DNA from: Shewanella aquimarina
GTDB taxonomy: Bacteria; Pseudomonadota; Gammaproteobacteria; Enterobacterales; Shewanellaceae
Direction: 5' to 3'
DNA: 64,000 nucleotides
Assembly: GCF_023349185.1 (NCBI RefSeq)
Contig: NZ_JAKIKY010000012.1
Span: 95,171 to 159,170 of the forward strand
Shown: one piece after another, positions 1 to 9,487 of the stretch
Numbering within the stretch: position 1 is the stretch's first letter
How the letters are laid out: each line of letters opens with the position of its first letter
Program-made: the position numbers and the translations under genes
The notes under the pieces: generated by a model
The model's input: only the letters and a program-made list of their open reading frames with translations
What the model was told of the DNA's origin: nothing
Databases searched by the model: none

Positions 1-1343
1 GCGCCGAACGCCTGCAGGGCCAGCGCCATAGCGGCCAACCCAATGTGGCCGCCGAACAGTTTCTGCAGCTGCTTACCCATGCCTATGTCAATCGTCAGCC
101 CGTGTATATCGAGGTGCCCAGGGATCTCATCTATCAGCCGACCCAGGCGCTGAGTCTGCCGAGTTGCCCGAGTCAGCTTAGGCCTCAGGCACTTAACTTA
201 AGCGGCGCCGAGCTGATCGCCAGCCAGATCCGCACCCAGCTGGAGCAGGCCAAGGCGCCGCTGGTGTTTCTCGGCGAGAAGCTCAGGCTCAATGAGCCGC
301 TGCTTGAGAAGATTTTGGCCTTCTGTGAGCAAAATGGTCTGCCCTATGCCACCACCTGGTTTGGCAAGGGAATGCTGGATGAATCGAGACCGCTCTGTTT
401 AGGCAGCTATAACGGCGTCTTCAGCCGTCTGCCTCATCAGGCCTATATCGAGTCTGAGGCCGATTATGTGCTCGAACTAGGCACTGCCATCTTCCCATCC
501 GATACCAACAACGCCTTTAGCAGCCAGACCCATGCCATAGACAATCATGGCAATAAGACCATGCTCAAGGGGACGGCGCAGTGGGAAGCCGATATTGAGG
601 CGGTGATAGCGCTGCTCGCCACGCAGCCGTTAACCCTTAATGCTAGCGTGAACCTGGCTGTCGAGACTGCGCAACAACTGGCTCCCGAGGCAGAGCTTGG
701 CTATCACCATCTTTCGGCCTGCATCAACGCCGCGCAGCAGCGCGTCGAGCGTCCCTTCATCTTCCTGCCCGAGGTGGGTAATTCGCTGTTTGCCAGCTTC
801 GAGTTGACCACCCTAGGCAGCGATATCGGCCGCAGCTATCTGGCTAATCCTTGGTATGCGGCTATGGGCACCAGCCTGCCCTATGCCAGAGCCGTGGTAG
901 ATCAGCTCGCCGAGCGCCAAAGCTCGCAGCCTGTGGTGGTGATCACCGGTGATGGCGGCTTTAACTTCCAGGCGAATGAGCTGATCAACCTGCAGAAGCA
1001 GGGAGCCAACCTGATTATCGTCTACATGCGTAACAACATCTTCCACCTGGGTAAGGCGGGTGATGCGCCCATCTACGCCTGCAACCATGAGGGGTTCGAT
1101 CCTAAGCTATTGATTCAAGCCTATGGTGGCAGCGGTCACCTGTGCCGGCAAAGCGGTGAGTTTGTCGATACCCTGTGTGGCTGCATCGCCAGCGGTGGCC
1201 TGCATCTCATCGAGGTGCCAGCATCTGTTGAGGCATCGGCCCAGAGCGACACCACTCAGAAGCTCAATTGTTACATAGGTTATCGCAACGGTAACCCTGA
1301 GGCGACGCAGCGCTGGCAGGAGCTGTGCGAAAAACGCGGCTAA
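1..1343 (+). CDS. Thiamine-diphosphate-dependent 2-oxo-acid decarboxylase (pyruvate/indolepyruvate decarboxylase family), 5' end outside window
   Basis: The reading frame is open from the first bases of the window, so the gene starts upstream and only about the last 447 codons are present; an internal GTG at 45 is not a convincing start. The visible part contains the central domain and the C-terminal ThDP-binding domain with the family motif GDGGFNFQANE followed about 20 residues later by the NN pair (YMRNNIF), which binds Mg and the diphosphate. The early segment PVYIEVPRDL is typical of the pyruvate/indolepyruvate decarboxylase branch. By family it would decarboxylate a 2-oxo acid non-oxidatively to an aldehyde in the cytoplasm; the substrate cannot be read from this fragment. 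It ends 126 bp before tex and has no obvious intrinsic terminator with a U-tract. Confidence 0.85.
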   Translation, partial: AERLQGQRHSGQPNVAAEQFLQLLTHAYVNRQPVYIEVPRDLIYQPTQALSLPSCPSQLRPQALNLSGAELIASQIRTQLEQAKAPLVFLGEKLRLNEPLLEKILAFCEQNGLPYATTWFGKGMLDESRPLCLGSYNGVFSRLPHQAYIESEADYVLELGTAIFPSDTNNAFSSQTHAIDNHGNKTMLKGTAQWEADIEAVIALLATQPLTLNASVNLAVETAQQLAPEAELGYHHLSACINAAQQRVERPFIFLPEVGNSLFASFELTTLGSDIGRSYLANPWYAAMGTSLPYARAVVDQLAERQSSQPVVVITGDGGFNFQANELINLQKQGANLIIVYMRNNIFHLGKAGDAPIYACNHEGFDPKLLIQAYGGSGHLCRQSGEFVDTLCGCIASGGLHLIEVPASVEASAQSDTTQKLNCYIGYRNGNPEATQRWQELCEKRG

Positions 1344-1469
1344 ACTGAGAGACGTGTCGCCTAATTTACCCGCCCTTATCAGGAGTTGCGACAGATAGGG
1401 CGTACAACTTGGCCTTGGGCTGTGTTATCTTTGGCGGCACTTAACTCCTATTTGGGCACGACGTAATCT

Positions 1470-3830
1470 ATGCAAAATATTGCACAAATCATCGCTCAGG
1501 AACTTAATGTTCGTGAGCAGCAAGTGACGGCAACTATCACTCTATTGGATGACGGCGCGACGGTTCCCTTCGTGGCGCGTTATCGTAAAGAGGTCACAGG
1601 TGGTTTAGACGATACCCAACTGCGCACCCTCTATAGCCGTCTGGGCTATCTGCGCGAACTCAACGATCGCCGTCAGGTGGTCCTCTCCAGCATTCAGGCC
1701 CAGGGCAAGCTGACCGCCGAGCTGCAGGCCGCCATAGATCAGGCCGACAGCAAGACGCGCCTGGAAGATCTCTATCTGCCCTATAAGCCTAAGCGTCGTA
1801 CCAAGGGGCAGATCGCCATCGAGGCCGGTATCGAGCCCCTGGTGGATAGTTTGCTGAGTGATCGTCAGGCAGATATCGAGGCCCTGGCGAGCGAGTACCT
1901 CAATGCCGAGGCGGGGTTCGATGAGGTGAAGGCGGTGCTCGATGGTGCGCGTTTCATCCTGATGGAACGATTTGCCGAAGATGCCGAGCTGCTGCAGAAG
2001 GTGCGCCAACACCTGACCCTGAGCGCCGTGCTCGAGAGCCGTGTGGTGAAGGGCAAGGAGAAAGAGGGCGCCAAGTTCAGAGACTATTTCGAGCACAGCG
2101 AGAAGCTGATGAATGTGCCTTCGCATCGTGCCCTGGCCATGCTTCGTGGTCGCAACGAGGGCGTGTTGAGCCTGAGCATGAATGCCGACCCAGACAGCGA
2201 GGCCAAACAAGGCAGTTACTGCGAGGTGATCATTGCCGATAACTTTAACCTCAAGCTGAGTGATTCCGCCGTGGATCAGTGGCTTAAGCTGGTGGTCACC
2301 TCTACCTGGCGAATCAAGATCGCGCTGCAGATGGAGACAGAGTTTATCGCCAAGCTGCGCGAGCGTGCCGAGACAGAGGCGATCAACGTCTTCGCCCGCA
2401 ACCTGGGCGATCTGCTGATGGCGGCGCCTGCCGGTGCCAAGGCGACGCTGGGGCTGGACCCAGGGCTGAGAACCGGCGTCAAGGTGGCCATAGTTAACAA
2501 CACGGGCAAGCTGATGGCCCACACCACCATCTTCCCCCATGCACCGCAAAACCAGTGGGACAAGTCGATCCGTACCCTGGCGAATTTAGTGAAGATGCAT
2601 AAGGTGGAGCTGATCGCCATAGGCAACGGCACCGCCTCACGGGAAACCGACAAGCTGGCGGGCGAGCTGATTGCCGAGCTGAAGAGCGAGCTGCCGACAC
2701 TCACCAAGATCATGGTGAGCGAGGCGGGCGCCTCCGTCTACTCCGCCTCTGAGCTGGCGGCGGAGGAGTTTCCCGAGCTGGACGTCTCCATTCGCGGCGC
2801 CGTCTCTATCGCCCGTCGCCTGCAGGATCCGCTGGCGGAGCTGGTGAAGATCGAGCCTAAGTCTATCGGCGTGGGTCAGTATCAGCATGACGTGAGTCAG
2901 AGTCAGCTGTCACAATCCCTCGAGGCTGTGGTGGAAGACTGTGTAAACGGCGTGGGTGTGGATCTCAACATGGCCTCCATGCCGCTGCTGACTCAGGTGG
3001 CTGGCCTGAACAAGACGCTGGCGCGCAATATCGTCGAGTATCGCGACCAAAATGGTCAGTTTACCTCGCGTAAACAGCTGCTTAAGGTGCCACGTCTCGG
3101 CCCTAAGGCGTTCGAGCAGGCCGCCGGTTTCCTGCGTATTCGTGAGGGCGACAACCCACTGGATGCCAGCGCAGTGCATCCAGAGACCTATGCCCTGGTC
3201 GAGCGAATCGCGACGGCGCAGCAGCAGGCGGTGGATGCCCTGATAGGCAACACAGATCTGCTCAAGCAGATCGATGCCAAGGCGTTCGTGACCGAGGAGT
3301 TTGGTCTGCCTACCATTGAAGATATTCTCAGTGAGCTGGATAAGCCGGGTCGTGATCCCCGCGGCGAGTTTAAGACTGCCGTGTTTAAGGAAGGGGTCGA
3401 GGAGATCAAAGATCTTAAGGTGGAGATGATCTTAGAGGGCGTGGTGACCAATGTGACCAACTTCGGCGCCTTCGTCGATATCGGCGTGCATCAGGATGGA
3501 CTGGTGCATATCTCGTCGCTCACCGACAAGTTTGTCAGCGATCCCCATACCGTGGTGAAGGCGGGCGATGTGGTCAAGGTCAAGGTGATGGAGGTGGATG
3601 CCGAGCGCAAGCGTATCAGCCTGTCCATGCGTCTGGACGAGAAGCCGGGTGAGAAGGCGTCTCATCAGGGCGCCAAGGGGTCGGCAAAGGCTGGTCAGGG
3701 CAAGGGCCATCAGGGGAAAGGTCCTCAGGGTAAGGGCCAGGCCAAGGGGCAATACAAGCAGCCCAAGGCGCCTGCCAATGCCGCCATGGGTAACGCCTTC
3801 GCCGATGCCTTCGCTAAATTAAAAAAGTAG
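1470..3830 (+). CDS. tex: Tex, S1-domain RNA-binding transcription accessory protein
   Basis: The 786-residue protein matches the full Tex architecture: an N-terminal helical Tex domain, a YqgF/RNase H-like fold beginning near residue 326 ([16 protein letters not shown]), helix-hairpin-helix motifs around 490-560 ([12 protein letters not shown]), and an S1 RNA-binding domain around 650-725 ([16 protein letters not shown]). Tex proteins are nucleic-acid binding factors of the cytoplasm linked to transcription and stress fitness; the exact reaction is not known. The last 60 residues form a Lys/Gly/Gln-rich low-complexity tail with GKG and HQGKG units, probably another RNA contact. The ATG at 1470 is used although no strong ribosome site is visible. 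A strong intrinsic terminator lies 16 bp past the stop. Confidence 0.95.
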   Translation: MQNIAQIIAQELNVREQQVTATITLLDDGATVPFVARYRKEVTGGLDDTQLRTLYSRLGYLRELNDRRQVVLSSIQAQGKLTAELQAAIDQADSKTRLEDLYLPYKPKRRTKGQIAIEAGIEPLVDSLLSDRQADIEALASEYLNAEAGFDEVKAVLDGARFILMERFAEDAELLQKVRQHLTLSAVLESRVVKGKEKEGAKFRDYFEHSEKLMNVPSHRALAMLRGRNEGVLSLSMNADPDSEAKQGSYCEVIIADNFNLKLSDSAVDQWLKLVVTSTWRIKIALQMETEFIAKLRERAETEAINVFARNLGDLLMAAPAGAKATLGLDPGLRTGVKVAIVNNTGKLMAHTTIFPHAPQNQWDKSIRTLANLVKMHKVELIAIGNGTASRETDKLAGELIAELKSELPTLTKIMVSEAGASVYSASELAAEEFPELDVSIRGAVSIARRLQDPLAELVKIEPKSIGVGQYQHDVSQSQLSQSLEAVVEDCVNGVGVDLNMASMPLLTQVAGLNKTLARNIVEYRDQNGQFTSRKQLLKVPRLGPKAFEQAAGFLRIREGDNPLDASAVHPETYALVERIATAQQQAVDALIGNTDLLKQIDAKAFVTEEFGLPTIEDILSELDKPGRDPRGEFKTAVFKEGVEEIKDLKVEMILEGVVTNVTNFGAFVDIGVHQDGLVHISSLTDKFVSDPHTVVKAGDVVKVKVMEVDAERKRISLSMRLDEKPGEKASHQGAKGSAKAGQGKGHQGKGPQGKGQAKGQYKQPKAPANAAMGNAFADAFAKLKK

Positions 3831-3845
3831 CGTAAAAGTAAAGAG

Positions 3846-3882
3846 AAAAAGCCAATTCCTCCCGGGGGAATTGGCTTTTTTT
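3846..3882 (+). terminator. Intrinsic terminator of tex
   Basis: A perfect 11-bp stem (AAGCCAATTCC, 3849-3859, with its complement at 3867-3877) closes a 7-nt loop and is followed by a run of T. The A-run on the left side means it could also act on the other strand, but no gene faces it. The 238 bp from here to the next start hold nothing else I can name apart from the upstream region of the sulfatase gene. Confidence 0.9.
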
Positions 3883-4120
3883 GTATCCATTTTTCATCTG
3901 CCGTCAGCTGTGGGGCCCAGTCTGTCGACAAAATTTTCACCCTGAGAGTGCTCTACTCCACGATGGCTAGGCTCGTCTCTTTTTTGTTGATCGTGAAGCG
4001 CGCTGAAACAAATATAGAACTAAAGTGTTACTTTTGTGTCAAACTACCGCGCGATGTAGGCAAGGTAACAAGTGCTTCGCGAGAAAGCATAAGACTAGAT
4101 TGAAAATATGTGGAAAATTT

Positions 4121-6109
4121 ATGACTAAAGTTAAGTCAACATGGGGGCCGTTTGGCGCCATTATCTGTTTTGGGTTGATAGCCTTAGCTATCACCACACT
4201 GAGCCGTATCGGCTTAGGGATTTGGCAGGCCGATAGGGTCGCCGCCGTCGATGGCTGGCCACACCTGCTGCTGCAGGGGCTGAGGGTCGACTTTGCCACC
4301 CTGTGTTGGCTATGGGGTATTGCTGCCCTGGGGACCACTATCTTTGGTGGCGATCATCTGGTAGGCCGTGGTTGGAAGTCGGTACTCAGAGTCTGGCTGA
4401 CCCTGGGCCTCTGGTTGATGATTTTCCTCGAGCTATCGACTCCCTCGTTTATCGATGAATATGGCCTGAGACCCAACCGTCTCTATATCGAATACCTCAT
4501 CTATCCCAAAGAGGTGCTCTCCATGCTGTGGACCAGCCGTAAGGGAGAGATCTTCCTCGGGCTGATTGTTAGTACCCTGAGCCTTTGGAGCGGCTGGCGG
4601 CTGAGTGGGCGCTTACTGAAAGAGGTGGTCTATCCGCGTTGGGTATGGCGCCCGGCGATTGCCCTGTTGGTGATAGTCGTGACCCTGTTGGGTGCACGCT
4701 CCAGTCTGGGACACAGACCACTTAACCCTTCTATGGTGGCCTTTGCCGACGATCCGCTGGTGAACTCTCTGGTGGTGAACTCCTCCTATTCGCTGGTATT
4801 TGCTATCGATCAGATGTCGGCGGAAGCCAATGCCTCTAAGGTGTATGGCAAGCTGGAGAAGAGCCAGATCATAGACAACATTCGTAAAGACAGCGGTCGT
4901 CCGTTGAGCGCCTTCACCTCCGATTCTCTGCCGAGCGTGACCTACAACCAGGCCAGCTACCAGGGTAAGCCCAAGAACCTGGTGATCATACTGCAGGAGA
5001 GCCTGGGGGCGAGATTTACCGGTTACCTCGGTGGTCTGCCACTGACGCCTAATATCGATGCCCTGGCGAAAGAGGGCTGGGCCTTCAATCGTCTCTACGC
5101 CACGGGTACCCGTTCGGTGCGCGGTATCGAGGCGGTCACTACCGGCTTCACGCCGACCCCTGCACGTTCTGTGGTTAAGCTGGGTAAGAGTCAGACCGAC
5201 TTCTTCACTGTCGCGGATCTGCTCAAGATGAACGGCTATGAGACTCAGTTTATCTATGGGGGTGAGAGCCATTTTGATAACATGCGCAGCTTCTTCCTGG
5301 GCAACGGCTTTAGCGATATCGTGGATCAGAATGACTATAAAGATCCTGCGTTTGTCGGCTCCTGGGGGGTGTCGGACGAAGATCTGCTCAAGCGGGCCAA
5401 TAGCGAGTTTGAGCAGTTCCATAAAGAGGGTAAGCCTTTCTTTAGTTTAGTGTTCAGCTCATCTAACCATGAGCCGTTCGAGTTTCCCGATGGCCGCATC
5501 GAGCTCTACGATCAACCCAAGCAGACCCGTAACAACACGGCCAAGTATGCCGATTATGCCGTGGGTGAGTTCTTTAAGCTCGCCAAGCAGTCCAGTTACT
5601 GGAATGACACTCTGTTTGTGGTGGTGGCCGACCATGAGAGCCGCGTAGGCGGTGCCTCTCTGGTACCCGTGGAGCAGTTTAGGATCCCGGCGATTATCTT
5701 GGGCGATGGTATTGAGCCTAAGCTGGATCAGAGAGTGGCCAGCCAGATCGATCTGGCGCCGACTCTGTTGTCCTTGATGGGCGTATCCGGTAGCTATCCT
5801 ATGCTGGGACGGGATCTGACCAAGATGGATGACAACTGGCCCGGTCGCGCCCTGATGCAGTACGACAAGAACATGGCCTATCTGCGTGGTGACGATGTGG
5901 TGATCCTGCAGCCGGAGCGTGAACCGGCCGGCTATGGCTATGACTTTGCCAGTAATACCCTGACCCATAAGTCTCAGAGCGACGAGATGAAGCAGACAGC
6001 CCTGTCGTGGGCGCTATGGGGCAGCATGGCTTACCAACAACAGTTGTATCAGACGCCGCAGCAAAACACGGCATTGAGCAAGTCTTCGAGCGAAGGCGTG
6101 ATCAGATAA
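4121..6109 (+). CDS. LtaS/MdoB-type membrane sulfatase-fold enzyme (phosphoglycerol transferase-like)
   Basis: I chose the ATG at 4121 (MTKVKSTWGPFG, 662 residues) because the membrane region follows at once; the longer reading frame back to 4025 begins with an unlikely Cys/Arg-rich stretch. The first 220 residues contain about five transmembrane helices, followed by a large periplasmic alkaline-phosphatase-superfamily domain. Recognisable metal-site and nucleophile motifs are LQESLGARF, ATGTRSVRGIEA (Thr/Ser nucleophile region) and VVVADHESRV. This layout is that of LtaS, MdoB and related enzymes that move phospho-head groups onto envelope glycans or lipids. Gram-negative members are usually named sulfatase without tested activity; the substrate is unknown. 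The last 8 nt overlap the convergent downstream gene. Confidence 0.85.
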   Translation: MTKVKSTWGPFGAIICFGLIALAITTLSRIGLGIWQADRVAAVDGWPHLLLQGLRVDFATLCWLWGIAALGTTIFGGDHLVGRGWKSVLRVWLTLGLWLMIFLELSTPSFIDEYGLRPNRLYIEYLIYPKEVLSMLWTSRKGEIFLGLIVSTLSLWSGWRLSGRLLKEVVYPRWVWRPAIALLVIVVTLLGARSSLGHRPLNPSMVAFADDPLVNSLVVNSSYSLVFAIDQMSAEANASKVYGKLEKSQIIDNIRKDSGRPLSAFTSDSLPSVTYNQASYQGKPKNLVIILQESLGARFTGYLGGLPLTPNIDALAKEGWAFNRLYATGTRSVRGIEAVTTGFTPTPARSVVKLGKSQTDFFTVADLLKMNGYETQFIYGGESHFDNMRSFFLGNGFSDIVDQNDYKDPAFVGSWGVSDEDLLKRANSEFEQFHKEGKPFFSLVFSSSNHEPFEFPDGRIELYDQPKQTRNNTAKYADYAVGEFFKLAKQSSYWNDTLFVVVADHESRVGGASLVPVEQFRIPAIILGDGIEPKLDQRVASQIDLAPTLLSLMGVSGSYPMLGRDLTKMDDNWPGRALMQYDKNMAYLRGDDVVILQPEREPAGYGYDFASNTLTHKSQSDEMKQTALSWALWGSMAYQQQLYQTPQQNTALSKSSSEGVIR

Positions 6110-6596
6110 AGGTGGATAACTCGGGCTCTCCCTTAGGGAGGGCCTGAGTCTGATAGAAGCTGGCGATGTGGGCCGACACGCTCTGATAGAAGCTGGTGGC
6201 CTGATTTTCGAATTGAGGCTTAGGTTTTTGGGGCTCTCTTGGCATCTCAGCCTGTACGCTGCGAATGTCCCGGCGCGCTAGCGCAGGTTTCATCATCAGC
6301 GGTCGAATGATGGCCGCTGCCCCTTGTTTGGTCTGTTGCTGCTGTTGCTGCCCTTCCTGCTGATGCTGGCCTTGCCCTTGCTGCTTGGCCTGCACCTTCT
6401 CATTGAGCTTCGCCTGAACATTGGCCTGATCCGCCGCGCGCTCGTTCTGAGGATTGAAGGGGCGCTCTTCGTTGCTCTTGGCGAGCTGCGGCGCCGGTAT
6501 GATCGGTGGGCGTTGCTGACTCTCTACCCGCGCGCTATCGGTCGCGGTGTTGGTCGTCGCGATTGGCACTTGCGGATAGTTGGTCACCACTAACAT
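6102..6596 (-). CDS. Gln/Ala-rich protein of unknown function
   Basis: This 164-residue protein was not recognised. It starts at an ATG preceded by a good ribosome site (AGAGGG, 6 nt spacing), which supports it as a real gene. There is no signal peptide or membrane helix. The middle (about residues 55-95) is very rich in Gln, Ala and charged residues, including a QEGQQQQQQTKQG run, and probably forms a helix or is disordered. The C-terminal 40 residues (FENQATSFYQSVSAHIASFY) look more conserved in character, with two FYQ motifs. It converges on and overlaps the sulfatase gene by 8 nt and lies 58 bp downstream of bioH, so it may be transcribed with bioH read-through or alone. Confidence 0.7.
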   Translation of the reverse strand: MLVVTNYPQVPIATTNTATDSARVESQQRPPIIPAPQLAKSNEERPFNPQNERAADQANVQAKLNEKVQAKQQGQGQHQQEGQQQQQQTKQGAAAIIRPLMMKPALARRDIRSVQAEMPREPQKPKPQFENQATSFYQSVSAHIASFYQTQALPKGEPELSTFI

Positions 6597-6654
6597 AGAA
6601 ATCCCTCTGAATTTTGCTTAAATAATAACCACAAAGTGATATAAATTAAAGTGA

Positions 6655-7434
6655 TTATTTATTAAACGTCTTCAGCCAGGCCTCGACGCCATCGATAAAG
6701 GCTTCTCTATGGGAGAAGAAGGGGGCGTGGGAGGCCTTAGGCAGCACAAGATCTTGATAGCGTGATTCGCAAACCGGCATCAGTGGCTGCACCCGGCGTG
6801 ATACCAGGCCATCTAATCTTCCCCACACCCTAAGCCAAGGCGCCTGAATCTCGCTGAGCTGCGCCCTGAGGTCCACCTCTTTAAGCATCTGAAGTCCGGC
6901 GCGCAGCGCACCCGCATCCGGTAGCGGCTTGGCCATCACCAGATCCCTGAGCTGCTTGATATCTTGCTTGGCGGTCTCGCTGCCCATGGCCTGGATGGCG
7001 AGGAAGCGCTCTATCATCTTGCCAAGATCTTTTTCCAGCTGATCGCCAAACTGCCCAAGAATCTGCGGCGGAATACCGGGCCAGCCGTCATCTTCTCGTG
7101 CCATGAAACAGGGGGAAGAGGCTATGGTCAGCAGGGCCTCGATTCGTTCTGGATAGCGCAGCGCGGCGCGGGTGGCGACTAGCCCGCCCAGAGACCAACC
7201 GGCCCAGATGGCCCGCTCTGGTACCTGAGCCATGATGTGATCGACCCAGGCATCTAGCTCGCCCTCTATGGCCGGGCTATCGCCGAAGCCGGGCAGGTCG
7301 ATGCACAGGAGTTGATGATCGTGGAAAGCGTGATGTAAGGGGGTAAACACAGCGCTATTGACCCCCCAGCCATGCAGCATGACGATGGGGCGGCCTTGGC
7401 CTATAGTTTCAATATGCAAGGATTGCTGACTCAC
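6655..7434 (-). CDS. bioH: BioH, pimeloyl-[acyl-carrier protein] methyl ester esterase
   Basis: BioH hydrolyses the methyl ester of pimeloyl-ACP to end the disguised fatty-acid stage of biotin synthesis. The 259-residue alpha/beta hydrolase has the oxyanion segment LHGWGVN, the nucleophile elbow GWSLGG with Ser81, and the acid and histidine of the triad in VWGRLDGLV (about Asp206) and ASHAPFFSH (about His234). Its length is that of E. coli BioH. It is divergent from comF with 33 bp between the starts, the same arrangement as bioH-gntX in E. coli, which strengthens the assignment over other small hydrolases. Confidence 0.93.
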   Translation of the reverse strand: MSQQSLHIETIGQGRPIVMLHGWGVNSAVFTPLHHAFHDHQLLCIDLPGFGDSPAIEGELDAWVDHIMAQVPERAIWAGWSLGGLVATRAALRYPERIEALLTIASSPCFMAREDDGWPGIPPQILGQFGDQLEKDLGKMIERFLAIQAMGSETAKQDIKQLRDLVMAKPLPDAGALRAGLQMLKEVDLRAQLSEIQAPWLRVWGRLDGLVSRRVQPLMPVCESRYQDLVLPKASHAPFFSHREAFIDGVEAWLKTFNK

Positions 7435-7467
7435 TAAGATGCCTCTACAGATCGGAAAGTTAGTTAA

Positions 7468-8229
7468 ATGGATAGAACTCGTCTGAATTTATCACGCTGG
7501 CAGCTCCGGCTTAGTCGATTACGGCGGCTGCTGGCGGCTAGTCTACCCAATCGCTGTATGATCTGCCATCAAAGGGTGCTCTTGCCACAGCGGGGAATCT
7601 GTCTCACCTGTCTCGATGCTGGGCTCTACTCGTCGCCTAGCTGTTTGGGCTGTGGTCGCACCATGAGTCTGCAGAGCGCTTATTGCGGCACCTGCATGAC
7701 GACGCGACCTCTCAAGGTGGTGGCGCCTGCCAGCTACCATCAGGGGCTGGGGGAGACGGTGGCGGCGATCAAGTATCAGGGACAACTGGCCGGCTTAAAT
7801 CCCTTAGTGCAGGCCCTGGTGCGACGGATTCATAAGCTGGTGGCCGTGGAGGCTATCTCTCTGCCTCAGGTGCTACTGCCTGTGCCCCTGCATCCGAGGC
7901 GTCTGCGCCAGCGCGGCTTTAATCAGGCCTATCTGATCGCCTGTGAGTTAGGTCAGGCGCTGTCGATCCCTGTACAGCCCGATGCCTTGATGCGACTGTG
8001 TGATACACCGCCTCAGGCTGGGCTGACGGGCAAGCAGCGACGGCGTAATCTCGCGGGCGCCTTTAGCCTGAGCGACGGGTTCGAATATCAGCGCGTGGCC
8101 CTAGTTGATGATGTGGTGACAACCGGCACCACGGCCATGGAGATCGCCAAGCTGCTCGAGGGGCGCTACATTCAGGTGCAGGTGTGGTGCCTGGCCAGAG
8201 CCGAGGCACCTCACCTGATCGATCAATAG
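7468..8229 (+). CDS. ComF/GntX family phosphoribosyltransferase-like protein
   Basis: The 253-residue protein has an N-terminal four-cysteine zinc-ribbon (CMICHQ and CLTC near residues 32-55, then CLGCG and CGTC) and a C-terminal type I phosphoribosyltransferase domain with the PRPP loop VALVDDVVTTGTTAME near residue 210. This is the ComF family (GntX in E. coli), linked to DNA uptake in competent bacteria; no reaction is established. Divergent from bioH, as in E. coli. Its stop codon overlaps the end of the convergent MgtC-like gene by 7 nt. Confidence 0.9.
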   Translation: MDRTRLNLSRWQLRLSRLRRLLAASLPNRCMICHQRVLLPQRGICLTCLDAGLYSSPSCLGCGRTMSLQSAYCGTCMTTRPLKVVAPASYHQGLGETVAAIKYQGQLAGLNPLVQALVRRIHKLVAVEAISLPQVLLPVPLHPRRLRQRGFNQAYLIACELGQALSIPVQPDALMRLCDTPPQAGLTGKQRRRNLAGAFSLSDGFEYQRVALVDDVVTTGTTAMEIAKLLEGRYIQVQVWCLARAEAPHLIDQ

Positions 8230-8705
8230 CCGTTGCGGCGCCAGTTACGGTACTTGGTATGGACGCCGCGGGTAAATAGCGAGGAGTATTCCTCCAGCAG
8301 ATCGACGCCATAAAGGATGGCCACAACCAGCAGGGAGAGCTTGATCCCCACAAAGGGATCGACCACGGCGATACAGACACCAATGGCGGCCAGTGCCCAG
8401 ATGGCGGCGGCCGAGGTTACACCGACGACCACTCCCTCTTTGGCCAGCATGACGCCCGCCCCCAGAAAACCTATGCCCGTCACCACCTGGCCTATGATGC
8501 GCGACGGATCCGATACCGAGGTAGCGACCGCCATGGAGGCGGTGATGAAGATATAGGTGCCCAGCACGATCAGCGATGAGGTACGTATGCCGACGGGTTT
8601 GCCCCTGAGTTGGCGTTCCAGGCCTATGATGAGGCCGCAGAGAATGGCGCAGCCGAGTTCGCGCCAACGAAAGGGATCGATAGCTACCCAAGCATCAAAG
8701 TTCAT
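8223..8705 (-). CDS. MgtC/SapB family inner-membrane protein
   Basis: The 160-residue protein carries the MgtC/SapB signature: a first helix followed by GLIIGLERQLRGKPVGIRT, then VTGIGFLGAGVML and further hydrophobic segments, about four to five helices in all. Family members such as MgtC are inner-membrane proteins; in Salmonella MgtC restrains the F1Fo ATP synthase, but most environmental members are untested and lack the C-terminal MgtC domain, as here. It is a single gene facing comF. Nothing in the upstream 130 bp looks like a Mg-sensing leader. Confidence 0.85.
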   Translation of the reverse strand: MNFDAWVAIDPFRWRELGCAILCGLIIGLERQLRGKPVGIRTSSLIVLGTYIFITASMAVATSVSDPSRIIGQVVTGIGFLGAGVMLAKEGVVVGVTSAAAIWALAAIGVCIAVVDPFVGIKLSLLVVAILYGVDLLEEYSSLFTRGVHTKYRNWRRNGY

Positions 8706-8802
8706 GGTGTGTTCCTAGTTAACAATGTCTGGTGCAGAGGGCTTACGGGCGGGATGACGTCTTGGGCTTTTCTGCGGGTCAATTTTCGGCGAGTGTCGAT
8801 CT

Positions 8803-8828
8803 AAAAGGCCCCTGAGTCAATAGGGGCC
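8803..8828 (-). terminator. Intrinsic terminator after the XRE/membrane gene pair
   Basis: On the minus strand, a 7-bp GC-rich stem (GGCCCCT with AGGGGCC) closes an 8-nt loop and is followed by TTTTAG, 11 bp past the stop of the XRE regulator gene. Confidence 0.65.
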
Positions 8829-8839
8829 GAGAGATATTG

Positions 8840-9028
8840 CTAGTCCTCGAAGATGGACTCGATGGGGAGCTGAAACAGCCTGGCGATCTTAAAGGCCAAC
8901 GGCAGGCTGGGATCATACTTGCCCTTCTCTATGGCATTGATGGTTTGGCGCGACACATCCAGCAGGCCTGCCAGATCGGCTTGGGTCCAGTTACGTTCGG
9001 CGCGCAGGGGTTTTAGACGGTTCTTCAT
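8840..9028 (-). CDS. Small XRE-type helix-turn-helix regulator
   Basis: The 62-residue protein is a single Cro/CI-type HTH domain: RAERNWTQADLAGLLDVS is the first part of the HTH and RQTINAIEKGKYDPS the recognition helix and turn. There is no effector domain. Proteins of this size are usually encoded next to a small membrane protein, and here the start overlaps the end of the upstream membrane-protein gene by 4 nt (ATGA), so the two are translationally coupled. It probably represses its own operon; two direct repeats upstream of the pair are candidate binding sites. Confidence 0.88.
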   Translation of the reverse strand: MKNRLKPLRAERNWTQADLAGLLDVSRQTINAIEKGKYDPSLPLAFKIARLFQLPIESIFED

Positions 9029-9450
9029 CTGTAGCTCAGTCTCCCGAAGATGATCCCCAGCATATAGGTGAGCGCTAGGAGCACCACCAGATAGGCGGCC
9101 TTGAGATCCGGTAGCAGATCCGCCATGTCCAGAATCGAGTAGAGGGAGAAGCCTATGATGCTGACGCCGACGGCTAAGGCCAGGGCATCGAGCTGTATTT
9201 TACGCTCCATCTCGTCGAGTTGGCGCAGGAAGCGTTTGAAGGCCAGCAGCATCCAGATGCCGATGGCACCATGGAGGATGAAGCAGCTTGCCAGCACCCA
9301 TGTCGATGTCAGATAGCCTTGATGGGCCAGGAAGGATGTTCCTCCCAGGCTGAGCGCCCATAAGAGGGCGAGCAGATTCACCCGGTTGGCATTCTGAATA
9401 TCCCTTAACGGTAGCCCTCTGGAGCAGATGGCGTCGATGATCTGTTTCAT
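9025..9450 (-). CDS. Four-helix membrane protein paired with an XRE regulator
   Basis: The 141-residue protein has two N-terminal hydrophobic helices (about 24-75), a charged cytoplasmic segment RFLRQLDEMERKIQLDA, and two more helices (about 90-140). The DEMERKIQ motif before a membrane helix is often seen in membrane proteins adjacent to small XRE regulators. The function is unknown; a signal or stress-sensing partner for the regulator is only an inference from the operon. It is the first gene of the two-gene unit and is coupled to the next by an ATGA overlap. Confidence 0.75.
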   Translation of the reverse strand: MKQIIDAICSRGLPLRDIQNANRVNLLALLWALSLGGTSFLAHQGYLTSTWVLASCFILHGAIGIWMLLAFKRFLRQLDEMERKIQLDALALAVGVSIIGFSLYSILDMADLLPDLKAAYLVVLLALTYMLGIIFGRLSYR

Positions 9451-9487
9451 ATGCGGTTCCTCTCGCTCGTGTTAAATGTCAAATACC

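Noticed and set aside
1371..1402. Hairpin after the decarboxylase gene as terminator
   Set aside because: The stem has a bulge and no T-run follows.
1605..2549. 314-codon open frame on the minus strand inside tex
   Set aside because: It is antisense to a well-conserved gene; its amino-acid make-up (many His, Leu, Gln) is what the GC-skewed codons of tex produce on the other strand.
4613..5422. 269-codon minus-strand frame inside the sulfatase gene
   Set aside because: Antisense shadow of conserved catalytic-domain codons, no ribosome site.
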